Below are positions 18,014-27,046 of a stretch of DNA of 64,000 bases, one piece after another (the first letter of the stretch is position 1; each line of letters opens with the position of its first letter). The notes below the pieces were generated by a model, which saw nothing but the letters and a program-made list of their open reading frames with translations, made no database searches and had not been told where the DNA came from. The stretch is from Nocardioides daeguensis. GTDB lineage: Bacteria > Actinomycetota > Actinomycetes > Propionibacteriales > Nocardioidaceae. The stretch spans positions 170,100-234,099 of the forward strand of contig NZ_JAHTKU010000001.1 of NCBI RefSeq assembly GCF_019192965.1. Direction: 5' to 3'. The position numbers and the translations under genes are program-made.

Positions 18014-20706
18014 TGCGCGGCCTCGTGCCAGGACCGGCCGGTGCCGACCGAGACGTCGAGCGGGACGGTGAGGTCGGCGGCGCCGGCCATCTGCTCGCGG
18101 ACCAGCGCCTCGAGCGCGTCCTGCTCGCCGTCGGCGACCTCGAAGACGAGCTCGTCGTGGACCTGCAGCAGCATCCGCGAGGCCAGGCCGGCGTCCTTGA
18201 GGGCTGCGTCGGTGTGCAGCATGGCGACCTTGATCAGGTCGGCGGCCGAGCCCTGGATGGGGGCGTTGAGCGCCATCCGCTCGGCGGCCTCGCGGCGCAT
18301 CCGGTTGTCGCTGGTGAGGTCGGGCAGGTAGCGCCGACGGCCCATGATGGTCTCGGTGAAGCCGGTCCGGCGGGCCTCGTCGACGACGCCGGTGAGGTAG
18401 TCGCGGATGCCGCCGAAGGTCTCGAAGTACTCCGTCATCAGGCCGCTGGCCTCGCCGGGCTCGATGCCGAGCTGCTGGGACAGTCCGAAGGCGGACAGGC
18501 CGTAGGCGAGGCCGTAGTTCATCGCCTTGATCTTGGCCCGCATCTCCGGGGTGACGGCGTCGGGCGCGACGTCGAAGACGCGGGCGGCGGTCTCGGCGTG
18601 GAAGTCGCGGCCGGAGCGGAACGCCTCGATGAGCAGCTCGTCCTCCGAGAGGTGCGCCATGATCCGCATCTCGATCTGGCTGTAGTCGGCGGTCATCAGC
18701 GACGCGTAGCCGCTGCCGACGACGAAGCTCTCGCGGATCCGGCGGCCCTCCTCGGTGCGGACCGGGATGTTCTGCAGGTTGGGCTCGGTGCTGGAGAGCC
18801 GTCCGGTGGCGGCGATGGTCTGGTGGAAGGTGGTGTGGATCCGACCGTCGGGCTGGACCGTCTTGAGCAGACCCTCGATGGTCTGCCGCAGCCGGATCAC
18901 CTCGCGATGACGAAGCAGGTGCAGCAGGAACGGGTGCTCGGTCTGCTTGAACAGGCCCTGCAGCGCATCGGCGTCGGTCGTGTAGCCGGTCTTGGTGCGC
19001 TTGGTCTTCGGCATGTTGAGCTCGTCGAACAGCACGACCTGCAGCTGCTTGGGAGAGCCCAGGTTGATCTCCTGGCCGATCACCTCGTAGGCCTTCTGGG
19101 CCTCGGCGCGGACCTCCTCGCCGAAGTGGGCCTGGAGCCCCTCGAGGTGGTCGACGTCGATGGCGATGCCGGTCTGCTCCATGCCGGCGAGGATCCCGAC
19201 GAGCGGCAGCTCGACCGCGGTCAGCAGCCGGTGGCCGCCCGCCTTCTCGACCTCGTCGGCCAGCTCGGCGGACAGGTCGAGGGCGGCCCGGGCCTGCACC
19301 ATCGCGCTGGTCGCGATGCCGCCCTGGTCGTCGCCGTCGTCGAAGAGCAGCTCGCCCTGGTCGGGGTCCTGGGCCTGGCTGAGCTCGCGGTGCAGGTAGC
19401 GCAGGGTGAGGTCGGCCAGGTCGTAGGAGCGCTGGTCGGGCGCGACCAGGTAGGCCGCGAGCGCGGTGTCCTCGACGACGCCGGCGAGCCGCCAGCCCTG
19501 GGCGGCGAGCGCGAGCAGCGGCCCCTTGGCGTCGTGGAGCACCTTCGGGCGTGTGGGATCGGCCAGCCAGGCCGCGACCGCGGCGTCGTCGGCGGCGCTC
19601 ATCGTCGCGACGTCGACGTACGCCGCCCGGCCGTCGGCGAGCGCCAGGGCCAGGCCGTCGACGCGGCCGGTGCCACTGCCCCACGCGCCGCGCACCGCCA
19701 GGCCGACGGTCGCGTCGCCGATCTTGTCGAGCCAGGGCGCGACCGCGTCGGCGGTGAGGGTGGTGCCGTCGAGCTCGACGCCGGCCTCCACCTGCACGTC
19801 CTCGCCCGGCGCGACCACGTCGAGGATCCGGGTGCGCAGCTCGCCGCGGAACTCCAGCTCGTCGAGCAGCTCGAGCGCCGAGGAGCGGTCCCACTCCTTG
19901 AGGGCGAGGTCGTCGATCGTGACCCCGAGGTCGAGGTCGCGCACCAGCGCGTTGAGCCGGCGGTTGCGGATCACGTCGCCGAGGTGCTCGCGGAACGCCT
20001 CGCCCTTCTTGCCGGTGATCTTGTCGGCCTGGGCGATGACGTTGTCGAGCCCGTCGTAGGTGTTGATCCACTTCGCCGCGAAGCCCGCGCCGACGCCGGG
20101 CACGCCGGGGAGGTTGTCGGACTGCTCGCCCACGATCGCGGCCAGCTCGGGGTAGCGGTGCGGCGGGACGCCGTACTTCTCCTCGACGAAGGCGGGTGTC
20201 ATCCGGGACAGGTCGGAGACGCCGCGCATGGGGTAGAGGACGGTCGAGCGGTCGGTGACCAGCTGGATGGAGTCGCGGTCACCGGTCAGGATCAGCACCT
20301 CGAGACCGCTCGTCTCGTCGGCGAGCGCCTGGGTCACCAGCGTCGCGATGATGTCGTCGGCCTCGTAGCCGGGCACCTTGAGGAACGGAATCGAGAACGA
20401 CGTCAGCATCCGCTCGATCAGCGGCAGCTGGCTGCTGAACTCCCCCGGCGTCTTGTTGCGCTTGGCCTTGTACTCGGAGTACTCCTCGGTGCGGAAGGTC
20501 TGGCGCGAGACGTCGAAGGCCACCGCCACGTGGGTCGGCTGCTCGTCGCGGAGCACGTTGACCAGCATCGAGGTGAACCCGTAGACCGCGTTGGTGTTCT
20601 GGCCCGTCGCCGTCGAGAAGTTCTCGACCGGGAGGGCGAAGAAGGCGCGGTAGGCCAGCGAGTGGCCGTCCAGCAGGAGGAGTCGCGGGCGAGTCGTCTC
20701 GGGCAC
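18010..20706 (-). CDS. polA: DNA polymerase I
   Basis: The 898-residue family A polymerase acts in Okazaki-fragment processing and repair. The N-terminal 5'-nuclease domain (1 to about 300) has LLLLDGHSLAYRAFFALP, GYEADDIIATL and the helix-hairpin-helix region GEQSDNLPGVPGVGAGFAAK. The middle domain lacks the DxE metal ligands of the 3'-5' exonuclease, as in other actinobacteria, so proofreading is probably absent. Polymerase motif A is TADYSQIEMRIMAHLS, motif B RRAAKTINFG-like (AMNYGLAYGLSAFGL) and motif C LQVHDELVFEV. Start is GTG 20706, six bases after a TAGAGT box (leaderless). Confidence 0.97.
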   Translation of the reverse strand: MPETTRPRLLLLDGHSLAYRAFFALPVENFSTATGQNTNAVYGFTSMLVNVLRDEQPTHVAVAFDVSRQTFRTEEYSEYKAKRNKTPGEFSSQLPLIERMLTSFSIPFLKVPGYEADDIIATLVTQALADETSGLEVLILTGDRDSIQLVTDRSTVLYPMRGVSDLSRMTPAFVEEKYGVPPHRYPELAAIVGEQSDNLPGVPGVGAGFAAKWINTYDGLDNVIAQADKITGKKGEAFREHLGDVIRNRRLNALVRDLDLGVTIDDLALKEWDRSSALELLDELEFRGELRTRILDVVAPGEDVQVEAGVELDGTTLTADAVAPWLDKIGDATVGLAVRGAWGSGTGRVDGLALALADGRAAYVDVATMSAADDAAVAAWLADPTRPKVLHDAKGPLLALAAQGWRLAGVVEDTALAAYLVAPDQRSYDLADLTLRYLHRELSQAQDPDQGELLFDDGDDQGGIATSAMVQARAALDLSAELADEVEKAGGHRLLTAVELPLVGILAGMEQTGIAIDVDHLEGLQAHFGEEVRAEAQKAYEVIGQEINLGSPKQLQVVLFDELNMPKTKRTKTGYTTDADALQGLFKQTEHPFLLHLLRHREVIRLRQTIEGLLKTVQPDGRIHTTFHQTIAATGRLSSTEPNLQNIPVRTEEGRRIRESFVVGSGYASLMTADYSQIEMRIMAHLSEDELLIEAFRSGRDFHAETAARVFDVAPDAVTPEMRAKIKAMNYGLAYGLSAFGLSQQLGIEPGEASGLMTEYFETFGGIRDYLTGVVDEARRTGFTETIMGRRRYLPDLTSDNRMRREAAERMALNAPIQGSAADLIKVAMLHTDAALKDAGLASRMLLQVHDELVFEVADGEQDALEALVREQMAGAADLTVPLDVSVGTGRSWHEAAH

Positions 20707-20712
20707 CCGCCG

Positions 20713-20718
20713 ACTCTA
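20713..20718 (-). promoter_or_regulatory. -10 box for a leaderless polA transcript
   Basis: Read leftwards, TAGAGT ends 6 bases before the polA GTG. It is only 15 bases from the opposing thioesterase -10 box. Confidence 0.5.
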
Positions 20719-20733
20719 CCGATGCCCTCCGAC

Positions 20734-20739
20734 TATGGT
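20734..20739 (+). promoter_or_regulatory. -10 box for a leaderless thioesterase transcript
   Basis: TATGGT ends 8 bases before the ATG at 20748. No ribosome-binding site is visible in the gap. Confidence 0.5.
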
Positions 20740-20747
20740 TTCGGCCC

Positions 20748-21176
20748 ATGACGACCATCGACGACATCGCCGACTTCATGCGCTCCCACATGGGTGCCCT
20801 CAACGAGCGGATGGGCATCGAGCTCGTCGAGGTCACCGCGGACCGCGTGGTCGCCACGATGCCCGTCGAGGGCAACACCCAGCCCTACGGCCTGCTCCAC
20901 GGCGGCGCGTCGGTCGTGCTCGCCGAGACCCTCGGCTCGGTCGCCGCGGCGATCCACGCCGGACCGGACCGGTTCGCGGTCGGCACCGACATCAACGCCA
21001 CCCACCACCGCTCGGCGACCTCCGGCACCGTCACCGGCGTCGCCACGCCGCTGCACCGCGGCCGCACCATGGCCAGCTTCGAGATCGTCGTCAGCGACGA
21101 CGCCGGCCGGCGCGTGTGCACCTCGCGGATCACCTGCGCCCTGCTGGAGCGCGACCCCGCGAAGAAGCAGGGCTAG
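20748..21176 (+). CDS. PaaI-family hotdog thioesterase
   Basis: The 142-residue product has the single hotdog fold of PaaI-type acyl-CoA thioesterases. Key segments are NTQPYGLLHGGASVVLAETL (His-Gly-Gly loop and helix with the catalytic acidic residue), VGTDINATHHRSATSGTVTG and LHRGRTMASFEIVV. It probably hydrolyses an aromatic or medium-chain acyl-CoA. The gene is divergent from polA with only 41 bases between the start codons. Its 3' end overlaps the convergent GNAT gene by 4 bases. Confidence 0.85.
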   Translation: MTTIDDIADFMRSHMGALNERMGIELVEVTADRVVATMPVEGNTQPYGLLHGGASVVLAETLGSVAAAIHAGPDRFAVGTDINATHHRSATSGTVTGVATPLHRGRTMASFEIVVSDDAGRRVCTSRITCALLERDPAKKQG

Positions 21177-21748
21177 TCCGGCAGGACGAGCCGCTCGGCC
21201 CGGGCCCGGCGCAGCGAGCGTCGGGCGGCGAGCACCCGGGTACGGCCGTCGACGCCGCCCTGCTGGCGCTGGGGCGAGACCCGGCTGCGCAGCAGCGTGG
21301 TCGGGGCGATCCGGTACATCACGACCGGCGCCAGGCCGAGCCGTGCCATGAACCGGTTGGACTCGCGCGAGGAGTGCGGCACCGCGGTGACGACGTGCAG
21401 GACGCCGTTCTCCTCCGCGAACGCGGTGGCGGCCTCCATCAGCGCGTGGCCCACCCCGTGGCGCCGGCACGCGTCGAAGACCCGCGGGTGGATCGCCTGG
21501 ACGCACGGGTCGAGGTTCAACGGCGAGAGCGTGGTGATCCGGAGGTAGACGGCGCCGGCCAGCTGGCCGTCGTACTCGACGACGACGAGGCGCTGCTCCG
21601 GCGACGCCGCGGCTGCCTTGATGATCAGCTCGAGGTCGGCGACCTGCTCGGCCGGGTCGGCGCGGCGCACGGCGTCGTTCCACAGCTGAGCGAGCGCAGG
21701 GGCGTCCTCCCGCGTGGCAGCACGCGTGATCAGCGAAAATCGACTCAC
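21173..21748 (-). CDS. GNAT-family N-acetyltransferase
   Basis: The 191-residue product opens SLITRAATREDAPALAQLW, the first strand and helix of GNAT enzymes. RLVVVEYDGQLAGAVYLRI and CRRHGVGHALMEAATAFAEE follow; the latter holds the acetyl-CoA pyrophosphate loop (RxxGxGxxL-like). A basic C-terminal tail of about 40 residues (RQQGGVDGRTRVLAARRSLR) extends past the usual fold. I chose GTG 21748 because GAGGGGG lies nine bases upstream; an in-frame GTG at 21766 has no such site. The substrate is unknown. Confidence 0.75.
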   Translation of the reverse strand: MSRFSLITRAATREDAPALAQLWNDAVRRADPAEQVADLELIIKAAAASPEQRLVVVEYDGQLAGAVYLRITTLSPLNLDPCVQAIHPRVFDACRRHGVGHALMEAATAFAEENGVLHVVTAVPHSSRESNRFMARLGLAPVVMYRIAPTTLLRSRVSPQRQQGGVDGRTRVLAARRSLRRARAERLVLPD

Positions 21749-21966
21749 CGGGCCCGGCCCCCTCACCCCAAGAAGACATCCCCAACCGGCCGCCGTGCGG
21801 CGGCCCGAGGCGACACCCTACGCCTCCTGATCGGCGCGCCGACAGGGGTGGGACCCACCCAAGTCATCCGACGTTCTCGGATACGAGACACGAAAGCGGG
21901 TTTCCGGCGAGAGCAGGTCCCCGACAGCCTCGCCGCGCTCGACGGCAGGGGCCTAGAGTGCCGCTC
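21749..21966. other. Intergenic region, GNAT / amino-acid importer
   Basis: About 218 bases between divergent genes. It holds an 8-base inverted repeat (GGCCGCCG, 2-base gap, CGGCGGCC at 21788-21805) just upstream of the GNAT gene, a possible leftward -10 (TAGGGT, near 21823-21828), and the rightward -10 of the importer at 21954-21959. I see no gene in it. Confidence 0.4.
21954..21959 (+). promoter_or_regulatory. -10 box for a leaderless amino-acid importer transcript
   Basis: TAGAGT ends 7 bases before the ATG at 21967. This spacing decides for 21967 over the in-frame GTG at 21958, which lies inside the box. Confidence 0.5.
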
Positions 21967-22758
21967 ATGCAGAAGTCGCGCATCACCGCCCTCGCCCTGA
22001 CCGCCCTCGCCACCTTCGCCCTCAGCGCGTGTGGGTCCGACGACGGCGGCAAGTCCGCCAGCGGCGCCGATCTCGTCAAGAAGGACACCCTCACGGTCTG
22101 CTCCGACGTGCCCTACCCGCCGTTCGAGGACTTCGACAAGTCCAGCGACACCGGCTTCAAGGGCTTCGACGTCGACATCGTCTCCGAGGTGGCCGATCGC
22201 CTCGACCTGAAGCTCGTGATCAAGGACTCCTCCTTCGACGCCCTGCAGAGCGGCCAGGCCCTCAACGCCAAGCAGTGCGATCTGGCTGCCTCCGCGATGA
22301 CGATCACCGACGACCGCAAGAAGAACCTCGACTTCTCCGACGGCTACTACGACTCCAAGCAGTCGCTGCTCGTCCCCGCCGACAGCAAGATCGCCTCGAT
22401 CGACGACCTCAAGGGCGTCAAGGTCGGCGTCCAGCAGGGCACCACCGGCAAGACCTACACCGAGGAGAACGCCACCGGCGCCGAGGTCGTCACCTTCCCC
22501 AGCGACGCCGAGATGTTCCAGGCGATCAAGGCCGGCCAGGTCGAGGCCCTGCTGCAGGACCTCCCGGTCAACCTCGACCACACCACCGACGGCGCATTCA
22601 AGGTCGTGGAGACCTACGACACCGACGAGGAGTACGGCTTCGCCATCAAGAAGGGCAACAGCAAGCTCGTCGACGACGTCAACGGCGCGCTCGAGGAGAT
22701 GCACTCCGACGGCACCTACGACGAGATCTACAACAAGTACTTCTCGACAGAGAACTGA
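21967..22758 (+). CDS. Polar amino-acid ABC transporter, substrate-binding lipoprotein
   Basis: The 263-residue product starts with a lipoprotein signal peptide ending FALSACG, so Cys is the lipidated residue. The mature part is an SBP family 3 protein: LTVCSDVPYPPFEDFD, FKGFDVDIVSEVADRLDL, CDLAASAMTITDDRKKNLDF (the arginine-containing ligand loop is altered to DDRKK) and KVGVQQGTTGKTYTEEN. It should capture an extracellular amino acid and pass it to the permease and ATPase encoded next. The exact ligand cannot be read. ATG 21967 follows a TAGAGT box at leaderless spacing. Confidence 0.9.
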   Translation: MQKSRITALALTALATFALSACGSDDGGKSASGADLVKKDTLTVCSDVPYPPFEDFDKSSDTGFKGFDVDIVSEVADRLDLKLVIKDSSFDALQSGQALNAKQCDLAASAMTITDDRKKNLDFSDGYYDSKQSLLVPADSKIASIDDLKGVKVGVQQGTTGKTYTEENATGAEVVTFPSDAEMFQAIKAGQVEALLQDLPVNLDHTTDGAFKVVETYDTDEEYGFAIKKGNSKLVDDVNGALEEMHSDGTYDEIYNKYFSTEN

Positions 22759-22804
22759 TCCGGGACCGGACTGATCCGAACCGTCGCGGAGAGGAACTAC
22801 TGGG

Positions 22805-23611
22805 GTGACCCGCAGGGAACGCGCGCTCCTGGTCCAGGTGTCGTTGTATGTCGTCCTCGCGGCGGCGGCGATCACGCTGGCGCTGGTGGCCGACTGGTCC
22901 ACGATCAGGCAGAACTTCTGGAACCCGGACGGCGTCGACTGGGCTGACGGCAACTGGGGCGACCTGATCGGGACCGGCCTGGTCAACACGGTCAAGTACA
23001 CCGCGATCGCCTTCGCCGGTGGCCTGGCGCTCGGCCTGGTGCTGGCGCTGATGCGGCTCTCGCCGGTCGCGCCGTACCGCTGGCTGGCGACCGCGTACAT
23101 CGAGTTCTTCCGGGGACTGCCGGCCCTGGTGGTCATGATCTTCATGTCGTTCGGCCTGCCGATCGCCTTCGGCTGGACTCCGCCGGGCGGCACGATCGGC
23201 GCCGGACTGATCGGTCTGATCATGGTGGCCGGCGCGTACATGGCGGAGACGCTGCGCGCCGGCATCCAGGCCGTGCCGAAGGGGCAGACCGAGGCCGCGC
23301 GGTCCCTGGGCATGCGCCCGGGAGCCACGACCGTCAAGGTGGTGCTTCCCCAGGCGTTCCGGATCGTCATCCCGCCGCTGACCAACGAGTTCGTGCTGCT
23401 GATCAAGGACACCGCCCTGCTGTTCCTGTTGGGCGCCGCAGCCAGCGAGCGCGAGCTGACCTCAGTGGCCCGTGACTTCCTGTCCAGCGGCCCCTCCTCG
23501 GGTACGGCGACGAGCCTGATCCAGGCGGCGCTGCTGTACCTGATCATCACGCTTCCGCTCACCCAGCTCGTCGCCTGGCTCGAGCGTCGCCAGAGGAAGG
23601 CCGTCCGATGA
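22805..23611 (+). CDS. Polar amino-acid ABC transporter, permease
   Basis: The 268-residue HisMQ-type permease has an N-terminal helix, then five or so helices. [20 protein letters not shown] and [20 protein letters not shown] are typical of the family. The EAA loop reads [21 protein letters not shown] and contacts the ATPase. Start is GTG 22805, 46 bases after the binding-protein gene. Its stop overlaps the ATPase ATG (ATGA). Only one permease gene is present, so it probably works as a homodimer. Confidence 0.92.
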   Translation: MTRRERALLVQVSLYVVLAAAAITLALVADWSTIRQNFWNPDGVDWADGNWGDLIGTGLVNTVKYTAIAFAGGLALGLVLALMRLSPVAPYRWLATAYIEFFRGLPALVVMIFMSFGLPIAFGWTPPGGTIGAGLIGLIMVAGAYMAETLRAGIQAVPKGQTEAARSLGMRPGATTVKVVLPQAFRIVIPPLTNEFVLLIKDTALLFLLGAAASERELTSVARDFLSSGPSSGTATSLIQAALLYLIITLPLTQLVAWLERRQRKAVR

Positions 23612-24369
23612 CCGCGTCCGTCCAGCCCGAGCCCGGGTCCTTGCCCGCCATCGAGGTCCGCGGCCTGCACAAGCACTACGGCCGCCACGAGGTCCTCAAG
23701 GGCATCGACTTCCACGTCGCCGCCGGCCAGGTGGTGTGCGTGATCGGTCCCTCCGGGTCCGGCAAGTCGACGCTGCTGCGCTGCGTCAACCGGCTCGAGG
23801 AGCCGTCGGCCGGCGAGATCCTGATCGAGGGCGTCGACATCTGCGACCGCAAGGTCGACCTCGACGAGGTGCGCTCGCGGATCGGCATGGTCTTCCAGCA
23901 GTTCAACCTGTTCCCGCACCTGTCGGTCCTGAAGAACCTGACCCTGGCCCAGCGCAGCGTGCGGGGCCGGGGCAAGGACGAGGCGGTCCGGATCGCCCGG
24001 CAGAACCTCGCCAAGGTCGGCCTCTCGGAGAAGGAGTCGGCCTACCCGGCGCACCTCTCCGGCGGTCAGCAGCAACGGGTGGCGATCGCGCGGGCCCTGT
24101 CGATGAACCCCGACATGATGCTCTTCGACGAGCCCACGAGCGCCCTCGACCCCGAGCTGGTCGGCGACGTGCTCGGCGTCATGAAGGACCTCGCACAGGA
24201 GGGCATGACGATGATGGTGGTCACCCACGAGATGGGGTTCGCCCGCGAGGTCGGCGACAAGCTGGTCTTCATGGACGGGGGTGTCGTCGTCGAGGAGGGC
24301 CTGCCCGTCGACGTGCTGTCCAACCCGCAGCACGAGCGCACCCAGTCGTTCCTCTCGAAGGTCCTCTGA
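23608..24369 (+). CDS. Polar amino-acid ABC transporter, ATPase
   Basis: The 253-residue GlnQ/HisP-type ATPase has Walker [17 protein letters not shown]-loop [16 protein letters not shown], signature [15 protein letters not shown], Walker [15 protein letters not shown] and switch [12 protein letters not shown]. It completes a three-gene importer (binding protein, permease, ATPase). A strong hairpin terminator follows 13 bases after the stop. Confidence 0.95.
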   Translation: MTASVQPEPGSLPAIEVRGLHKHYGRHEVLKGIDFHVAAGQVVCVIGPSGSGKSTLLRCVNRLEEPSAGEILIEGVDICDRKVDLDEVRSRIGMVFQQFNLFPHLSVLKNLTLAQRSVRGRGKDEAVRIARQNLAKVGLSEKESAYPAHLSGGQQQRVAIARALSMNPDMMLFDEPTSALDPELVGDVLGVMKDLAQEGMTMMVVTHEMGFAREVGDKLVFMDGGVVVEEGLPVDVLSNPQHERTQSFLSKVL

Positions 24370-24382
24370 GCACGTTCCCAGC

Positions 24383-24423
24383 ACGACGAAGGCCCCGGGC
24401 GATCCGCCCGGGGCCTTCGTCGT
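24383..24423. terminator. Strong bidirectional hairpin between the two amino-acid transporter operons
   Basis: A perfect 19-bp stem (ACGACGAAGGCCCCGGGCG and its complement) with a 3-base ATC loop lies between the rightward ATPase gene and the leftward livF gene. It can serve both convergent operons. Confidence 0.85.
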
Positions 24424-24440
24424 ACCTGAGGTTCTCGCCG

Positions 24441-25160
24441 CTACACGTCGCCACCGAGGTAGGCGGCCTTGACCGCCGGGTCGACGGCGAGCTCGGCACC
24501 CGTGCCCGACCGGACGATCTCGCCGGTCTCGAGGATGTGGGCGTCGTGCGAGCGCTTGAGCGCCTGGGCGGCGTTCTGCTCCACCAGCAGGACGGTGGTG
24601 CCCTGCTCGTTGATCTCGGTGATGATCGTGAAGATCTGCTGGATCAGCTTGGGCGCCAGGCCCATCGACGGCTCGTCGAGCAGCAGCAGGCGCGGCCGTG
24701 CCATCAACGCGCGGCCGATGGCCAGCATCTGCTGCTCACCGCCGGACATGGTGCCGGAGACCTGGTCGATCCGCTCCGCCAACCGCGGGAAGAGCGTGAG
24801 AACGCGCTCCATGTCCTCCCGGTAGGCCGCCGACTTGCGGTCGTTGCGCGTGAACGCCCCCATCTCCAGGTTCTCGCGCACGGTCATGCCGATGAAGCAG
24901 CGCCGCCCCTCGGGCGACTGGCCGATCCCCAGCTTGACCCGCTCGTAGGGAGGGACCTCGTTGATGTCCTTGCCCTCGAAGCGGATCGAGCCTGCCCGGA
25001 TCTTGCGCAGGCCGGAGATGGTCTTCAGCGTCGTCGTCTTGCCGGCGCCGTTGGCGCCGATCAGGGTCGTGACGGTCCCCTCGGGAACGCTGAAGCTGAT
25101 GTCACGGATCGCCTCGATGTGTCCGTAGTTGACACAGAGGCCCTCGACCTCAAGAAGCAT
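24441..25160 (-). CDS. livF: Branched-chain amino-acid ABC transporter ATPase LivF
   Basis: The 239-residue LivF-type ATPase begins LLEVEGLCVNYGHIEAIRDI. Walker A is GANGAGKTTTLKTISGL, the Q-loop region is GIGQSPEGRRCFIGMTV (LivF-specific), the signature is MSGGEQQMLAIGRAL, and Walker B is LLLLDEPSMGLAPK. It energises leucine/isoleucine/valine uptake with LivG. It is the last gene of a leftward operon and overlaps livG by 11 bases. Confidence 0.95.
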   Translation of the reverse strand: MLLEVEGLCVNYGHIEAIRDISFSVPEGTVTTLIGANGAGKTTTLKTISGLRKIRAGSIRFEGKDINEVPPYERVKLGIGQSPEGRRCFIGMTVRENLEMGAFTRNDRKSAAYREDMERVLTLFPRLAERIDQVSGTMSGGEQQMLAIGRALMARPRLLLLDEPSMGLAPKLIQQIFTIITEINEQGTTVLLVEQNAAQALKRSHDAHILETGEIVRSGTGAELAVDPAVKAAYLGGDV

Positions 25161-25929
25161 CTTCTTCGTCCACTCCCAGGTAGGCGGCGATGACCGCCGG
25201 GTTGTCACGGATCTCGGCGGGCACGCCCTCGGCGATCTTGCGGCCGAACTCCAGCACGACGATCCGGTCGGTCACGCCCATGACGAGCCGCATGTCGTGT
25301 TCGATGAGCAACACGGTGTAGCCCTGGTCACGGACCTTCCGGATCAGGTTCATCAGCTCGACCTTCTCGGCCGGGTTGAAGCCGGCCGCGGGCTCGTCGA
25401 GGCAGATGAGCTTCGGGCCGGTGGCCATCGCCCGCGCGATCTCCAGGCGCCGCTGGTCGCCGTACGAGAGGTTGGCGGCCAGCTCGTCAGCCTTGCGGTG
25501 GATGCCCATGAACCTGAGCACCTCCATCGCCCGGTCGTGGCCGTCCTTCTCCTCTCGGCGGTGCTTCGGCAGCCGGAACAGCGCCGACAACATGCCTGTG
25601 CTGTGCTGGGCGTCCGCGCCGACCAGCACGTTCTCCAGGGCGGTCATGGTCGGGAACAGCCGGATGTTCTGGAACGTCCGGGCGATGCCGCTCTTCGTGA
25701 TCGCGTGCTTCTTCAGCCCGACGATCGACGCTCCCTGGAACAAGATGTTGCCGCTCGTGGGTCGGTAGACGCCGGTCACCGCGTTGAAGCAGGTCGTCTT
25801 GCCGGCGCCGTTGGGCCCGATCAGGCCGAGGATCTCGCCCTCGTTGATGTGGAACGACACGTCGTCGAGGGCCGTGAGGCCGCCGAACTTCAAGGTGACG
25901 TTCTGGACGTCGAGAATTGCCTCAGGCAT
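25150..25929 (-). CDS. livG: Branched-chain amino-acid ABC transporter ATPase LivG
   Basis: The 259-residue LivG-type ATPase has Walker A GPNGAGKTTCFNAVTGVYRP, Q-loop ARTFQNIRLFPTMTALENVL, signature LSYGDQRRLEIARAMATGPK, Walker B LICLDEPAAGFNP, and the LivG-typical ending PAVIAAYLGVDEE. ATG 25929 overlaps the end of livM by 8 bases, so it is coupled. Confidence 0.95.
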   Translation of the reverse strand: MPEAILDVQNVTLKFGGLTALDDVSFHINEGEILGLIGPNGAGKTTCFNAVTGVYRPTSGNILFQGASIVGLKKHAITKSGIARTFQNIRLFPTMTALENVLVGADAQHSTGMLSALFRLPKHRREEKDGHDRAMEVLRFMGIHRKADELAANLSYGDQRRLEIARAMATGPKLICLDEPAAGFNPAEKVELMNLIRKVRDQGYTVLLIEHDMRLVMGVTDRIVVLEFGRKIAEGVPAEIRDNPAVIAAYLGVDEEDAS

Positions 25930-27046
25930 GGGCGGCCTCCTCTTCCCCGGTACCTTCCTCGAGCTCTTCGAGGTCGTGCTCGAGCTTCTTCGCCCGCACC
26001 GTCCGGCGCGGAGGCAGCAGACCCTGCGGCCGTACCGCGGCGAGCACGACGAGCGCGAGACCGAAGACCAGCACCCGGAAGTCGTCGAATTCCCGGAACC
26101 GTTGGGGCAGGTAGGCGACCAGGGTGGCGCCGACCAGGACACCCCACCGGTTCCCCTGGCCACCGACCACGACCGACGCGAGGTAGAGGATCGAGAACAA
26201 CAGCAGGAAGGACTGCGGGTTGATGAAGCCCTGGCGGCTGGCGTAGAGCCCGCCGGCGAGACCGCCGACGAACGCGCCGGTCGCGAACGCGAGCAGCTTG
26301 AACTTGAAGGTGGGGACGCCCATCAGCTCGGCGGCGTCCTCGTCCTCACGCGTCGCCTCCCAGGCACGGCCCACCCGGCTGTTCTTGATCAGGATGTCCG
26401 CGATCAGCACGATGATGACCGCGGTCAGGCCCATCCAGTAGTACGGGATCTGGTCGAGGACGCCGAAGAAGAGGAACTTCGTCTTGTCGTCGGTGTCCAG
26501 CAGCACCGTGCCGTCACCCCAGAACAGGTGCGGGATCTGGAACAGCCCCTCCTCGCCACCGACGCCCGGCGGCTTGGCGATGTTCTTGATGCCTCGGGTG
26601 TCGCCGAGCCACTCGGTGTTGACCGCGACCAGCCGGATGATCTCACCGAAGCCGAGCGTCACGATGGCGAGGTAGTCGCCGCGCACACGCAGGGTCGGCG
26701 CGCCCAGGATGACACCCGAGACCATCGCGGCCACGACTCCGACCGGGATGGCCAGGAGCAGCGGCCAGCTGGCGTGGAACGAGGTGAGGATCGCGACCGT
26801 GTAGGCCCCGATTGCGTAGAAGCCGACATAGCCGAGGTCAAGCAGTCCGGCGTACCCGACGACGATGTTGAGGCCGAGCGCCACCAGGCAGTAGATGCTG
26901 ACCGTGAAGAGGACACCACCGAAGTCGACGCCCGGCGTCGAGATGATCGGTGGCTCGAGCAGCGGGAGCGCGTACGCGAACAGCGCGAGCAGCACCCACA
27001 ACAGGACCTTGACCGGCTTCGGAAGGGCCGTGAGCTTGTTCTTCAT
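25922..27046 (-). CDS. livM: Branched-chain amino-acid ABC transporter permease LivM
   Basis: The 374-residue polytopic permease contains ALGLNIVVGYAGLLDLGYVG, LGAPTLRVRGDYLAIVTLGF and the EAA-like loop SRVGRAWEATREDEDAAELM, all LivM hallmarks. An acidic cytoplasmic tail (KKLEHDLEELEEGTGEEEA) extends the usual C-terminus and is unusual. The stop of livH overlaps its ATG by 4 bases. Confidence 0.95.
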   Translation of the reverse strand: MKNKLTALPKPVKVLLWVLLALFAYALPLLEPPIISTPGVDFGGVLFTVSIYCLVALGLNIVVGYAGLLDLGYVGFYAIGAYTVAILTSFHASWPLLLAIPVGVVAAMVSGVILGAPTLRVRGDYLAIVTLGFGEIIRLVAVNTEWLGDTRGIKNIAKPPGVGGEEGLFQIPHLFWGDGTVLLDTDDKTKFLFFGVLDQIPYYWMGLTAVIIVLIADILIKNSRVGRAWEATREDEDAAELMGVPTFKFKLLAFATGAFVGGLAGGLYASRQGFINPQSFLLLFSILYLASVVVGGQGNRWGVLVGATLVAYLPQRFREFDDFRVLVFGLALVVLAAVRPQGLLPPRRTVRAKKLEHDLEELEEGTGEEEAAHA

